Origin: Dysgonamonadaceae bacterium
GTDB lineage: Bacteria > Bacteroidota > Bacteroidia > Bacteroidales > Dysgonomonadaceae
Reading direction: 5' to 3'
NCBI GenBank assembly: GCA_028696875.1
Contig: JAQVGF010000001.1
Span: forward strand, 1-35,672
DNA length: 35,672 bases
Within the stretch, counting starts at the first letter, position 1. The number at the start of each line of letters is the position of its first letter. The notes below the pieces were generated by a model. It was given only the letters and a program-made list of their open reading frames with translations. It had not been told where the DNA came from and did no database searches. The position numbers and the translations under genes are program-made. Of this stretch, positions 1-9,834 are shown in pieces.

Positions 1-40
1 ACTGAGTTCAGAGAGAATTTTAGGAAAACAAAAATCATTG

Positions 41-54
41 TTTGATATATCAAA
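41..54. promoter_or_regulatory. Perfect 14-bp palindrome, candidate operator
   Basis: TTTGATATATCAAA equals its own reverse complement. It lies 51 bases upstream of the -7-like element of the GH5 gene and about 80 bases before its start codon. Its size and position would suit binding by a dimeric regulator, but no regulator gene is in the window, and AT-rich palindromes arise by chance in DNA of this composition. Confidence 0.3.
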
Positions 55-105
55 ATAGTATCAATAAAAGATAAATACTGCATATAAAAGTGCTTTCCTT
101 TTTTG

Positions 106-113
106 TATTTTTG
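106..113 (+). promoter_or_regulatory. Bacteroidetes -7 element (TATTTTTG) before the GH5 gene
   Basis: This is an exact match to the Bacteroidetes sigma-ABfr -7 consensus TAnnTTTG and ends 23 bases before the GH5 start codon, which would give a short leader. No TTTG was found at the usual -33 spacing, so an activator may be needed. The element is short and AT-rich, so it remains a candidate. Confidence 0.45.
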
Positions 114-136
114 TTTAATAAGGTTATTATATAACT

Positions 137-1135
137 ATGAAAACAAAATACATTATTTTTTACGCGCTATTATTTATTCATTTTCTAGTGAATTGCTCTG
201 GGGATCAACAGAGTACTAATATCTTACCAAACAATGAAAGTATTGTAGAAAGTCAAGGAAAACTTTCAGTTAATGGGGTGAACCTTACCAATGAAAGAGG
301 CGAAACAGTTGTTTTAAAAGGCGTGAGTTATGGCTGGCATAATTGGTGGCCCAGATTTTATAACAAATCAACCGTTGAACATTTTGCTAACGAATGGAAT
401 TGCACTGTTGTGCGGGCTGCTATGGGAGTAGATCCTGATGGAGGTTACATAAAAGATCCAGAATTTGCTTTAGATTGTGTAACGAAAGTAGTTGACGCCG
501 CAATTGAAAATGAGATATATGTGATTATTGATTGGCATAGTCATACAATACGAACAGATGAAGCTATTGAATTTTTTGAAACAATGGCTACAAGATATAA
601 ACAGTACCCCAATATTATTTATGAAATATTCAACGAACCTGAAAGGGATTCTTGGCAAGATGTGAAAAGTTACTCAGAAAAATTAATTCGAGCTATTCGA
701 GCTATTGATCCTCAAAATATTATTTTAGTTGGTTCTCCACATTGGAGTCAAGACGTTCATTTAGTTGCAGACGACCCAATTGAAGGGTATAAGAACATTA
801 TGTACACTTTGCATTTTTACGCCGCAACGCATAAAGATGAATTACGGAAAAGAGGGGATTACGCACTAAAGAAAGGTATTCCTCTATTTGTTTCGGAATG
901 CGCTGGCATGGAAGCTACGGGTGATGGACCAATTAACTATGAAGAATGGCAAAAATGGTTAGATTGGATGAAAATAAATTCAATAAGCTGGGTGGCGTGG
1001 TCAATTGCTGACAAAGATGAAACATGTTCTATGATTCAAAAAGGGGCGTCTTCAAACGGAGACTGGCAAGAAAAAGACTTAAAGGAATGGGGTAAAGTTA
1101 TCAAGGAAGAATTGACTGATAATATTGACTCATAA
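137..1135 (+). CDS. GH5-family endo-beta-glucanase/mannanase, lipoprotein
   Basis: A 332-residue secreted glycoside hydrolase of clan GH-A, closest in appearance to bacterial GH5 cellulases (GH5_2-like). The N-terminus is a lipoprotein signal peptide ending LVNC, with the lipid-bearing cysteine at residue 20. The catalytic domain starts around residue 41 with the GVNLTNERG/LKGVSYGWHNWW segment typical of the family. The acid/base is Glu167 in IFNEP and the nucleophile is Glu254 in FVSEC; His134 (DWHSH) and His226 (LHFY) fit the conserved active-site histidines. It lies 268 bases upstream of susC with its own -7-like element and is likely part of the same regulon. GH5 enzymes can cut cellulose, mannan or glucomannan, so exact specificity is open, but the mannan-oriented neighbours favour the glucosyl links of glucomannan. 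Confidence 0.9.
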   Translation: MKTKYIIFYALLFIHFLVNCSGDQQSTNILPNNESIVESQGKLSVNGVNLTNERGETVVLKGVSYGWHNWWPRFYNKSTVEHFANEWNCTVVRAAMGVDPDGGYIKDPEFALDCVTKVVDAAIENEIYVIIDWHSHTIRTDEAIEFFETMATRYKQYPNIIYEIFNEPERDSWQDVKSYSEKLIRAIRAIDPQNIILVGSPHWSQDVHLVADDPIEGYKNIMYTLHFYAATHKDELRKRGDYALKKGIPLFVSECAGMEATGDGPINYEEWQKWLDWMKINSISWVAWSIADKDETCSMIQKGASSNGDWQEKDLKEWGKVIKEELTDNIDS

Positions 1136-1352
1136 GTTTATATTTATTTAGAACTCATTCAACGTTATATTTTAAATGTTCAATAAAATCAAATCCTCTT
1201 AATTAATAATCTACCTTTCATATATTCACAATAATTTCAGAAAAGGAGTCTAAATTAGTAATATCTAAACTTAGCAGCCTTGAAAAGGGAAATAAATCAA
1301 AAAAGTATCAGTGCTTGTTAAAATAATACTGGTGGATAAATAATACTTTACC

Positions 1353-1360
1353 TACTTTTG
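1353..1360 (+). promoter_or_regulatory. Bacteroidetes -7 element (TACTTTTG) before susC
   Basis: An exact TAnnTTTG match ending 43 bases before the SusC start codon, in a 268-base intergenic region. No clear -33 TTTG sits at the expected distance, as is common for activator-dependent PUL promoters. It is the likely start of the susCD-SGBP transcription unit. Confidence 0.5.
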
Positions 1361-1403
1361 TAATAGACAGCTACTTTTTATAATATCTCAATAAATATAT
1401 CTT

Positions 1404-4400
1404 ATGAAAAACTTTTTTTTGTTATGCGTAGCTCTTTTAATGAGTTTTCAATTAATAGCACAACAGCGCAGAGTATCTGGAACAGTTTTAGATAGCAAAG
1501 ATAAATCTGCAATGATTGGTGCCAATATAATGGAGAAAGGAACCTTGAATGGTACAATTACTGATATCAATGGTAATTTTTCCTTAAATGTAACTTCTTC
1601 AAATTCTATACTTGTAGTATCAAGTATAGGGTACAAAACCTTAGAAGTTGTAGTAGGGAACCGTTCAATCCTGAATCTGGAAATGGATGAAGAGACTGAA
1701 TTATTGGACGAGCTAGTTGTAATAGGATACGGAACGATGAAAAAGAGTGATATTTCTGGAGCATCAGTTTCAGTAAGTGAAGACGCGATTAAAGGGTCTG
1801 TAATAACGAATCTCGATCAAGCATTACAAGGGAGAGCATCAGGAGTAAGTTCGGTTATGACTTCTGGTGCACCGGGTTCATCTACTTCGATTAGGATACG
1901 CGGTCAAGCTACAATAAATGCAAATGCAGAACCTTTGTATGTTATAGATGGTGTTATTGTACAAGGTGGTGGATCCAGTGGAGCTTCTTTCGGTTTGGGT
2001 GATGCTCTGGGCAATAGTCCAACATCTACAATTTCTCCTTTATCAACAATTAATCCAGCTGACATATTGTCGATGGAAATCCTGAAGGATGCTTCAGCAA
2101 CAGCCATTTATGGTGCACAAGGTGCAAATGGTGTAGTACTCATTACAACAAAAAGGGGACAGGCTGGTGAAGCAAAATTTTCGTATGAGGGATTATTTGG
2201 TTTACAAAGACAATCCGCTCGTCTTGAAATGATGAACCTTAGAGAATTTGCAGAATTCAGTAATTCTGTTTCAGATGAAACCAATGCACTGGATAGCCGT
2301 CCCGAATTTCAAGATCCTTCTTTGCTTGGTGTTGGAACAAATTGGCAAGATGCTATCTTTAGAATTGCTCCAATGCATCAACATCAATTATCGGCTCAAG
2401 GTGGAACAGATGCTATTCGATATTATATTTCAGGTTCATTTTTGAACCAGGATGGAACAATAATAGGCACAACTTTTAAACGCACCTCCTTCAGAGTTAA
2501 TTTAGACTCGCAGTTAAAGAAATGGCTAAAATTAGGAGTTAGTGCTATGTATTCTAATACAGATGAAAGACTTGGGTTGGCTGATAGTGAAGAAGGGATT
2601 GTAAACTATTCGCTTTTAACACCGCCCGACATACCCATTTATGATTTGGACGGAAGCTATGCATCAGTGATTCGAGAAGGCTATACGCGTATAAATCCTA
2701 TTGCCATGGCACTCGACGAAGATATTTTATTAGAAAGGAATAAATTAAATGGGAGCATCTTTGCAGATATTACCCCTCTGAAAAATCTTGTGTGGCACAC
2801 AGAACTCGGTTTTGATATTGGAGGTTCCAGAGGTGAACGTTTTGAACCAGCTGTAAGATATGGAAATTGGAGTCGCGATAAAAATATGAGTTCTATTCAA
2901 CGGAACAACAATAATTTCTGGCAGTTGAAAAATTATTTAACTTATACCGGAAAAAAAGATAAACATGATTATACGCTCATGTTAGGACAAGAATTATGGG
3001 AGTCACAATATGAGTTTCAAAGCGTTTCTACTACAGACTTACCATCAAATGATATTCATAATCCGAGTTTAGGTAAAGATCCTCGAATCAACTCTGGTTT
3101 TGGAAGTTCCGCAATGGCTTCATTTTTTGGAAGAGCTACTTATAATTATGACAATAGATATATGGGGACATACACTTACAGACAGGATGGATCTTCAAAC
3201 TTTGGTCCTAAAAACAGATGGGCTGGGTTTAATGCGTTTGCTGTTTCGTGGCGTTTTACTAATGAAGAGTTCTTTGAATCGGCAACAAATATTTTGAACG
3301 ATGGAAAACTTCGTGTAGGATGGGGACAAACGGGAAATTCAAATATTGGTGGATATAGATGGGGTGCCTCTATTTCAAGAATGCCTTCGGGATTAGGTTT
3401 AGGTTACCGACAAAGCAACATTGCAAATCCCTATATACAATGGGAAACACAAGAACAATGGAACTTTGGACTTGATTTAAGCTTTTTACAGAATAGAATT
3501 GGTTTAGTAGTTGATCTATATGACAAAACCTCAAAGGATATGTTAATGCAATTGCAGCTTCCCTCGTATATGGGAACACGCGGAAATGTGTCTTCTGCTT
3601 TATCGGCACCTTATGGGAATTATGGTACCATCAACAATAAAGGATTTGAATTCACGATCACAACAAATAATCTCACCGGTGGATTGACTTGGGATACACA
3701 ATTTCAGATGTCTTTCAACAAAAATAAACTGGTAGCACTCGATGGAACTGATTCAGGCCATATCGAAGGTTACGGACAATGGAGTGATGTTGTTACAATT
3801 ACAAGAGTTGGAGAGCCTTTATACAATTTCTATGGGTATAAAGTTGCCGGTGTGTATAAAGACTTCGATGATATTAACAATTCACCAAAACCTGCAAAAT
3901 ATCCTTCTAATGGAGTTTTTAATCGTGCTAATACGGTGTGGCCAGGAGATTTAAAATATGAAGACATAAGTGGTCCTGATGGAAAGCCGGATGGGATTAT
4001 AGACACTTATGATAGAACAAATATTGGTTCTCCGATGCCAAAATTTACTTTCGGGATGACCAACACTTTCAAATATCAGAATTTAGATCTATCCATTTTT
4101 ATAAATGGTTCCTATGGAAATAAAATATTCAACTATATGGATATGAATTTATCGGGCATGACAAGTATTTGGAATAACCAACTGAAAAAAGTAACTGAAC
4201 GTGCTCGGTTAGAACCAATTGATGGGAACAAAGCTTATCCAACAGAGATTAACGGAGTTACAGTGAATAATTGGTTTGAAGATGTCACCAATGTAGAGGT
4301 AACAAACCCTAGGGCAACAATTCCAAGAGCAATAGCAAATGATCCTAATGACAACAATCGCATCAGCGATAGATATATTGAAGACGGCTCATATTTACGT

Positions 4401-4631
4401 ATAAAGAATATTACTCTTGGATACACCATACCTACTCATTTAACACGTAAGTTGCTGATTGAAAACATACGTGTATATACGAACATACAGAACTTATATA
4501 CCTTTACCAAATATACGGGTTATGATCCAGAAATTGGAGCAAGCACGTCAAACGCAAACGTATATGGATTAGATAACGGACGCTATCCTTCTCCACAGAA
4601 TTACACATTTGGGCTGAATATTACATTTTAA
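1404..4631 (+). CDS. susC: SusC-like TonB-dependent outer-membrane glycan transporter
   Basis: A 1075-residue SusC/RagA-family porin that imports oligosaccharides across the outer membrane with energy from TonB, as the barrel partner of the SusD encoded next. A Sec signal peptide (about residues 1-19, ending LIAQ) is followed by a carboxypeptidase-regulatory-like beta domain (about 22-95). The TonB-box-like DELVVIGYGT is at 102-111. The plug domain (about 112-250) contains LQGRASGV, the IRIRG segment and AIYGAQGANGVVLITTKRG. The rest is the beta barrel, which ends YTFGLNITF with the C-terminal Phe needed for Bam insertion. Length and domain order are normal for the family. Substrate is inferred only from the mannanases and GH130 around it. 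Confidence 0.97.
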   Translation: MKNFFLLCVALLMSFQLIAQQRRVSGTVLDSKDKSAMIGANIMEKGTLNGTITDINGNFSLNVTSSNSILVVSSIGYKTLEVVVGNRSILNLEMDEETELLDELVVIGYGTMKKSDISGASVSVSEDAIKGSVITNLDQALQGRASGVSSVMTSGAPGSSTSIRIRGQATINANAEPLYVIDGVIVQGGGSSGASFGLGDALGNSPTSTISPLSTINPADILSMEILKDASATAIYGAQGANGVVLITTKRGQAGEAKFSYEGLFGLQRQSARLEMMNLREFAEFSNSVSDETNALDSRPEFQDPSLLGVGTNWQDAIFRIAPMHQHQLSAQGGTDAIRYYISGSFLNQDGTIIGTTFKRTSFRVNLDSQLKKWLKLGVSAMYSNTDERLGLADSEEGIVNYSLLTPPDIPIYDLDGSYASVIREGYTRINPIAMALDEDILLERNKLNGSIFADITPLKNLVWHTELGFDIGGSRGERFEPAVRYGNWSRDKNMSSIQRNNNNFWQLKNYLTYTGKKDKHDYTLMLGQELWESQYEFQSVSTTDLPSNDIHNPSLGKDPRINSGFGSSAMASFFGRATYNYDNRYMGTYTYRQDGSSNFGPKNRWAGFNAFAVSWRFTNEEFFESATNILNDGKLRVGWGQTGNSNIGGYRWGASISRMPSGLGLGYRQSNIANPYIQWETQEQWNFGLDLSFLQNRIGLVVDLYDKTSKDMLMQLQLPSYMGTRGNVSSALSAPYGNYGTINNKGFEFTITTNNLTGGLTWDTQFQMSFNKNKLVALDGTDSGHIEGYGQWSDVVTITRVGEPLYNFYGYKVAGVYKDFDDINNSPKPAKYPSNGVFNRANTVWPGDLKYEDISGPDGKPDGIIDTYDRTNIGSPMPKFTFGMTNTFKYQNLDLSIFINGSYGNKIFNYMDMNLSGMTSIWNNQLKKVTERARLEPIDGNKAYPTEINGVTVNNWFEDVTNVEVTNPRATIPRAIANDPNDNNRISDRYIEDGSYLRIKNITLGYTIPTHLTRKLLIENIRVYTNIQNLYTFTKYTGYDPEIGASTSNANVYGLDNGRYPSPQNYTFGLNITF

Positions 4632-4713
4632 CTTTCTAGTAGAGAAGCATAAGAAAGACTAACATAAAAAAAATTACATGACGAGTTCATTTGTCTTAAA
4701 AAAAAATACTTGT

Positions 4714-6405
4714 ATGAAAAAATATAAAAATATAATGCAAAAGAGTACATTCGCTTTACTGATCGTTCTTTTAGGAATGATTTCATGCGAAGATTTTCTC
4801 GATCGTCCAACGGAAGACAATTATACAGTAGATAGTTTTTATAAAACAGACGAGCAATGTTTTCAAGCAGTAAATCCTGTTTATAATTCACCTTGGTATG
4901 ATTTTCAGCGTGGCTTCTTTAAAGTAGGGGAGGTGTTAGCCGGTAATTATTACTGGGGAAATTCTCCATATCTAACTTTTACTATTAATTCAACTGACGA
5001 AGATTTAGTAAATATGTCCGCTTCGCTATGGTCAGTAAATGCATATTGCAACGGTATTTTAGAAAACATCGATTTAAAGTCAGGTCCCAATGTTACTGAA
5101 ATAACTAAAAACACGGTTAAAGGTGAAGCGTTAGTACTGAAAGCAATGGCTTATTTTTATTTGGTGAGAATATACGGAGCAGTACCTATTATTCATAATA
5201 ACTCTGCTATGATTTCTGAAGGTGGTTATAATGAAGTTTATAGAGCTACAATTCCAAATATATATGATTACATTATTATGACTTTAGAGAAGGCTATTGA
5301 ATGGTTACCAGAAAAGAATAAACCTGGGAGAATCGATAAGTATTCTGCTTATGGATTGCTATCCAAAGTTTATCTTACAAAATCAGGATATGGAATGACA
5401 GGTTCACGCAATGAAGAAGATTTAAATAAAGCAGCAGTAAATGCGGAGAAAGTAATTTATCAAAGCGGACGAACACTATTACCTAAATATTCAGATATAT
5501 TCAGATTGGAAAACAATTTCAACGAAGAGAGTCTTATTGCTTGGCATTGGGTTGTATCAAATCAATGGACCTCTCAAAACACCTTGCAATCAGATTTAGG
5601 TATTGTCGGGTTTGATGAGTATGGTGCTAACTGGGGAGGATATACAGGACCTTCTGTTGATTTGCAAGAAGCCTTTGGCGAAAATGCATTAAGTTTAACT
5701 AGAAACTATGTTGATGCTCGAAGAAAAGCAACAATGATGATGTATGGAGACAAATACGAATACTTCTGGGTTGACAAAGGTGGATTTGATTATACTGAAT
5801 TTGCTGTTGAAAGTATGGAATATCAAAGTGCTACCGGTGCAAATGAAGTAAAACATTTAGTTGGGAATAATAATGATCATGTAATTGGAATCGGTACAAA
5901 CATGGACAGAATGCAAACTAGTTTAAGTACTCACCTTCTACGCCTTGCTGATGTATATCTAATTTATGCAGAAGCCATACTTGGAAATAATAGTTCAACT
6001 TCTGATGCAAAAGCTTTAAAAGCATTTAACGATGTGCGGGGACGATCTCTTCAAGGATACCAACCAAGAACAAGTATAACGTGGAACGATATTTGGAAAG
6101 AACGCCGTTTAGAACTTGCTTGTGAGGGTGATCGCTGGTACGATTATGTAAGATGGCATTATTATAACCCTCAAGGAGCGATTACTGAAATTAAAAATCA
6201 AAAAAGAAGTTCCTATTCAGGATTAAAGGATTATTATGAAACGGGAGTATTAGATCCTGAAGTAACAAAATATGATGAGAATCCAAGTATTCCTAACATA
6301 ACAGATGAACATTTTCATCTTCCTTTCCCTGACACTGATTTGACAATGAACCCTAATTTATTAAAAGATCCGGTGGAGTTTGATTTAAGTACAATAAGTT
6401 ATTAA
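4714..6405 (+). CDS. susD: SusD-like surface glycan-binding lipoprotein
   Basis: A RagB/SusD-family lipoprotein that caps the SusC barrel and delivers glycans to it. I prefer the ATG at 4714, giving 563 residues, because it places a normal signal peptide directly before the lipobox GMISC with Cys25; an upstream in-frame ATG at 4678 would add 12 residues, including a spurious Cys. Typical SusD features follow: CEDFLDRPTEDNYT after the cysteine, helical TPR-like segments (KGEALVLKAMAYFYLVRIYGAVPII), LRLADVYLIYAEA, and the late WKERRLELACEGDRWYDYVRW block, then a C-terminal LPFPDTDLTMNPNL stretch. It follows susC by 82 bases and is surely co-transcribed. Confidence 0.95.
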   Translation: MKKYKNIMQKSTFALLIVLLGMISCEDFLDRPTEDNYTVDSFYKTDEQCFQAVNPVYNSPWYDFQRGFFKVGEVLAGNYYWGNSPYLTFTINSTDEDLVNMSASLWSVNAYCNGILENIDLKSGPNVTEITKNTVKGEALVLKAMAYFYLVRIYGAVPIIHNNSAMISEGGYNEVYRATIPNIYDYIIMTLEKAIEWLPEKNKPGRIDKYSAYGLLSKVYLTKSGYGMTGSRNEEDLNKAAVNAEKVIYQSGRTLLPKYSDIFRLENNFNEESLIAWHWVVSNQWTSQNTLQSDLGIVGFDEYGANWGGYTGPSVDLQEAFGENALSLTRNYVDARRKATMMMYGDKYEYFWVDKGGFDYTEFAVESMEYQSATGANEVKHLVGNNNDHVIGIGTNMDRMQTSLSTHLLRLADVYLIYAEAILGNNSSTSDAKALKAFNDVRGRSLQGYQPRTSITWNDIWKERRLELACEGDRWYDYVRWHYYNPQGAITEIKNQKRSSYSGLKDYYETGVLDPEVTKYDENPSIPNITDEHFHLPFPDTDLTMNPNLLKDPVEFDLSTISY

Positions 6406-6424
6406 CAATAACAAAAACAAGAAT

Positions 6425-7663
6425 ATGAAAATCTTTAAACAAAAAAAGCACAACTATTGGCTGCTATATATATTTATAGCTATCACAGGGTATTTGTTTC
6501 AATCTTGTGATGACAATTCTGATGAATTTACTCTTACCAAAGGTTCTCCAGAAGTATATTATGTGCGAGTTCCAAATCCCGAATCAGCAGATTCTCTTAT
6601 AGTAAAAGCTTATATGGACAACACCATTGTATTAGTTGGGAATAATCTTACAAGCATAAAAGAGATGTGGTTCAACGATAGGAAAGCTATATTAAACTCA
6701 AGTTTAATTACTGATGCGACTTTGTTTGTTACGATACCTAAAGAAATCCCAACAGTTGTTACCGACAAAATATATATGATTACCAAAAGTAACGATACAG
6801 TTAAATATGATTTTGGGGTTCAAGTTCCAAGTCCTGTAGTTTCGAGAATATCCAACGAATACGAATATGATGGGAATACTGCTATTATTTACGGAGATTA
6901 CTTTATTGATGATCCCAATAAACCTCTCACAATAATGATGCCGGGGAATATCCCTGTTACAGAAATAAAAAGTATTGAGAAAACTAAAGTAACGTTTGTT
7001 GTACCTGACGGTTCTCAAAAAGGGTATATTAATGTGAACTCTCTCTATGGTAGTGGACGATCTAAATTTCAGTTTCGTGACGATAGAGGCATGATTTTAG
7101 ATTGGGATAATTTAAATGCGAATGGGGGATGGCGTGCAGGAAAAGTCAAAAGCAGTGACCCTGAAGGCATTAGCGGTAATTATGTCTATTTTACCGGTAA
7201 CATGAGTGGAGATTTAGAAACTTGGGACGAAGATAACTTCTCATTCAATTTGTGGGGTAAAGCTAACGGGCGCCCGGAGGGAGATCTTTTTGACATCCCA
7301 TTAGAGTCAGCTCAATTAAAATTTGAAGTAAATGTAACTCAAAACTGGTCTGCTAGTGCATTACAAATGATATTCACTCCTTGGTCCACTACTGACACCA
7401 ACGGTTATATTGCTGATAATACTACCCCTAGAGGTCTTTGGAGACCATGGGAATCAACCGGTTCATATACAACTGATGGCTGGATAACAGTATCATTTCC
7501 ACTCACTAACTTTAAATACAGTCACACAGGTGCCACACTTACTATGGCTCCTCCCGGAAATTATGGTGGCTTGACATTCTTTGTTTATCACGGAGGAATT
7601 ACAGGAACAGATTGTACTCCCTACATTTCTATAGATAATATACGGGTTGTTCCTATTGAATAA
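6425..7663 (+). CDS. IPT/TIG-domain surface glycan-binding lipoprotein (SusE-position)
   Basis: A 412-residue predicted outer-surface lipoprotein in the usual SusE/SGBP position, 19 bases after susD. The signal peptide ends FQSC with Cys28. Two Ig-like IPT/TIG domains appear to follow (about 42-132 and 136-217, each with a V-x-G-x-x-L or IIYGDYF type strand and a closing VPDGSQKGYINV-like strand). A C-terminal beta-rich domain (about 222-412) is rich in Trp and aromatic residues (GGWRAGKVKSSD, RGLWRPWESTG) and ends PYISIDNIRVVPIE. The C-terminal end resembles that of the next gene, which finishes FCVDNIRYEKIN. By analogy with mannan-locus SGBPs the C-terminal domain probably binds the polysaccharide while the TIG domains act as a spacer. 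No catalytic motif was seen. Confidence 0.85.
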   Translation: MKIFKQKKHNYWLLYIFIAITGYLFQSCDDNSDEFTLTKGSPEVYYVRVPNPESADSLIVKAYMDNTIVLVGNNLTSIKEMWFNDRKAILNSSLITDATLFVTIPKEIPTVVTDKIYMITKSNDTVKYDFGVQVPSPVVSRISNEYEYDGNTAIIYGDYFIDDPNKPLTIMMPGNIPVTEIKSIEKTKVTFVVPDGSQKGYINVNSLYGSGRSKFQFRDDRGMILDWDNLNANGGWRAGKVKSSDPEGISGNYVYFTGNMSGDLETWDEDNFSFNLWGKANGRPEGDLFDIPLESAQLKFEVNVTQNWSASALQMIFTPWSTTDTNGYIADNTTPRGLWRPWESTGSYTTDGWITVSFPLTNFKYSHTGATLTMAPPGNYGGLTFFVYHGGITGTDCTPYISIDNIRVVPIE

Positions 7664-7707
7664 GTTGTGTTCCCTATTGAATAAATTGAATTTGTAAAAA
7701 AAACACT

Positions 7708-9819
7708 ATGAAAACAAATAAATATAGATGGCTTTCCTATCTCATCATACTTACTTTCATTGTCAATGGAGGTTTGTTTATGGGATGTGATAAAAGTGAA
7801 ACCGACGATACAGTAATTTTAAATTCCTTTGGCCCTTCTCCGGCACTAAGAGGAGGAGAACTAAGGTTCATTGGGAATAATTTGAAAGAAGTAAAAGCAG
7901 TTGTTTTTACAGGATTAACCCCAGGGAGTACAGTAGAAGTTACTGATATAACGATTGTAAACGAACATGAGATAAAAGTTGCTATTCCACAAGATGCAGG
8001 TCCCGGAACAGTAACATTAAAAACTTCGCAGGGAGATATTACAACCCTCACACCTGTTACTTTTTCAGAGCCGATTGGAATTAAAAAAATAACACCGACT
8101 ACTGTAAAAGCAGGAGAAACTTTAACCATAGAAGGTGATTATTTAAACCTAATCATGGAGGTAATATTCTTTGATAATGTGGTTGTGGAAGCTAAAGATT
8201 TCATAGCCGGACAGTCACGTGAAAAGTTACAGGTTATAGTTCCGGCAGAAGCGCAAACAGGTAAAATAATCTTGTCAGATGGAAAAGAAATACCTATTGA
8301 GGTATATTCAGATATTGAGATAATTGTTGTTCTACCTTCTCTTACTGCATTCTCCCCCGAAATTATAAAACCTGGAAAGGATCTAACTATTACGGGAGAA
8401 AATCTGGATTTAGTCGAATCCATTATGTTTAGTGGAGACAAGGAGGTTGATGACTTCACAATAAATGATGATTTTACAGAAATAACATTAGTTACTCCAG
8501 AAGATATTCAAGATGGTACTTTCAAATTGATTGCCAAATCAACAGTTGAAATTGAAAGCACTAAACCCTTGGCGACAGTAATGCCTTCTGAACTTACAGT
8601 TGCACCAAAAATTGTAAAAAATGGAGACGATTTAATAATTACTGGAAAAGATTTGGATTTAGTTTCTATTATTAAATTCAATGAATTGAAGGCTGAAATA
8701 ACTACTAAGTCTGAAACAGAGATAACAGTTACGGTTCCGGAAACAGCAAACTCAACAGTTGCTACTCTCGTAGCATTATCAACAAAAGAGGTGAACACTC
8801 CCGAGTTCTCATATATAGAACCTGAAATTACATCACTTTCGCCCACAACATTGATGGCAGGAACAGATTTAACAGTACAAGGAGCAGATTTAGATTTAAT
8901 ACGTTTAGTTAGATTCCCTTCAGCATCGAAAGATGTGGGAGTTGAACCTTCTTCAACAACTTCCTTTGTAGTAACTGTCCCAGCAGACGCTACAAGCGGA
9001 AATGTAACATTCATTACGGTTAATGAGACTGAAGTTACTTCTAACTTAACGTTAACAATTACACCTGCCGATATCCCAGTAATTACAAAAAGCCCCACAA
9101 GCGTTAAGCCTGGGCAGTTATTAGTAATTGAAGGTACCAAATTAAACTTAGTAGAATCGATTATTTTCCAAAATGGAGTTAAGGCAACACAATTTGGCAC
9201 ACGTTCAGAAACATTATTAGAAGTAATTGTTCCCGACAATGCTAAAAAGGGATCCAATAATATCGAATTGGTTACTTTTGCGGGAAAAACTGTTATTCTT
9301 ACTTTAACCATTAGCGGAACAGATCCGGTTGTTGATCCATCACTTATGATATATGATTTTGAAGGTGGATTAGCCAATGATGGTAGATGGAACGGTATTG
9401 GGGGTGAAGGTGATCCATCCGATGCTCTTTCAGGTAAATATTATGAAATAACTGCGGAAAATTGGGGGACAGGCTATTGGTGGTTTGCTGAAAACTGGAT
9501 GACACATCCTTCAGTAACAAAAAATGATCATGTTTTGAAAATGGATATTCGTTTACGAAATGATATACCGGCTGCCAGTGCTGAGGTACGCCTAATGTTA
9601 TCTGGGAAAACCGTTAACATCTTACCCTATTTATTAGATGGAGCTAATTGGTCAACAGGTGGCGATTGGAAAACAATTACCATTCCGCTTACTGCTTGGA
9701 CTGATTTATCCGATCCTACTCCGGCAAGCGGAGGCGATTGGGGAATTGCAACGTGGGTTAACGAGTCGAACTTTACAGGCTTCTGTGTCGACAATATACG
9801 TTACGAGAAGATTAATTAA
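7708..9819 (+). CDS. Long surface lipoprotein with six tandem IPT/TIG-like repeats and a C-terminal glycan-binding domain
   Basis: A 703-residue lipoprotein (signal peptide ending FMGC, Cys27). Six consecutive Ig-like repeats of about 80-90 residues are visible at roughly 37-120, 122-202, 205-292, 293-369, 371-453 and 455-536. Each has the pattern P-x-x-(V/I/L)-x-x-G-x-x-L-x-(I/V)-x-G-x-x-L-(N/D)-L, for example KAGETLTIEGDYLNL and KPGKDLTITGENLDL, and a closing VP strand. A distinct C-terminal domain from about 547 opens IYDFEGG, is tryptophan-rich (GTGYWWFAENWM) and ends FCVDNIRYEKIN, like the preceding protein. It probably holds a binding domain far from the membrane on a rod of TIG domains. 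It starts 44 bases after the previous gene, and a strong terminator follows it, so it closes the susCD-SGBP unit. Confidence 0.85.
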   Translation: MKTNKYRWLSYLIILTFIVNGGLFMGCDKSETDDTVILNSFGPSPALRGGELRFIGNNLKEVKAVVFTGLTPGSTVEVTDITIVNEHEIKVAIPQDAGPGTVTLKTSQGDITTLTPVTFSEPIGIKKITPTTVKAGETLTIEGDYLNLIMEVIFFDNVVVEAKDFIAGQSREKLQVIVPAEAQTGKIILSDGKEIPIEVYSDIEIIVVLPSLTAFSPEIIKPGKDLTITGENLDLVESIMFSGDKEVDDFTINDDFTEITLVTPEDIQDGTFKLIAKSTVEIESTKPLATVMPSELTVAPKIVKNGDDLIITGKDLDLVSIIKFNELKAEITTKSETEITVTVPETANSTVATLVALSTKEVNTPEFSYIEPEITSLSPTTLMAGTDLTVQGADLDLIRLVRFPSASKDVGVEPSSTTSFVVTVPADATSGNVTFITVNETEVTSNLTLTITPADIPVITKSPTSVKPGQLLVIEGTKLNLVESIIFQNGVKATQFGTRSETLLEVIVPDNAKKGSNNIELVTFAGKTVILTLTISGTDPVVDPSLMIYDFEGGLANDGRWNGIGGEGDPSDALSGKYYEITAENWGTGYWWFAENWMTHPSVTKNDHVLKMDIRLRNDIPAASAEVRLMLSGKTVNILPYLLDGANWSTGGDWKTITIPLTAWTDLSDPTPASGGDWGIATWVNESNFTGFCVDNIRYEKIN

Positions 9820-9834
9820 TTGAGTTTATTTATC

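Noticed and set aside
4678-4713. Upstream in-frame ATG for SusD
   Set aside because: It would put charged residues and an extra Cys before the signal peptide; the ATG at 4714 gives a normal lipoprotein signal.
8508-9377. 289-residue open frame on the minus strand inside the six-TIG lipoprotein gene
   Set aside because: It is the antisense shadow of a repeat-rich Thr/Ser/Val coding sequence; the + strand frame has a signal peptide and clear domains, and the minus frame has no recognisable start signal or family pattern. The same applies to the frames at 7737-8129 and 8139-8459.
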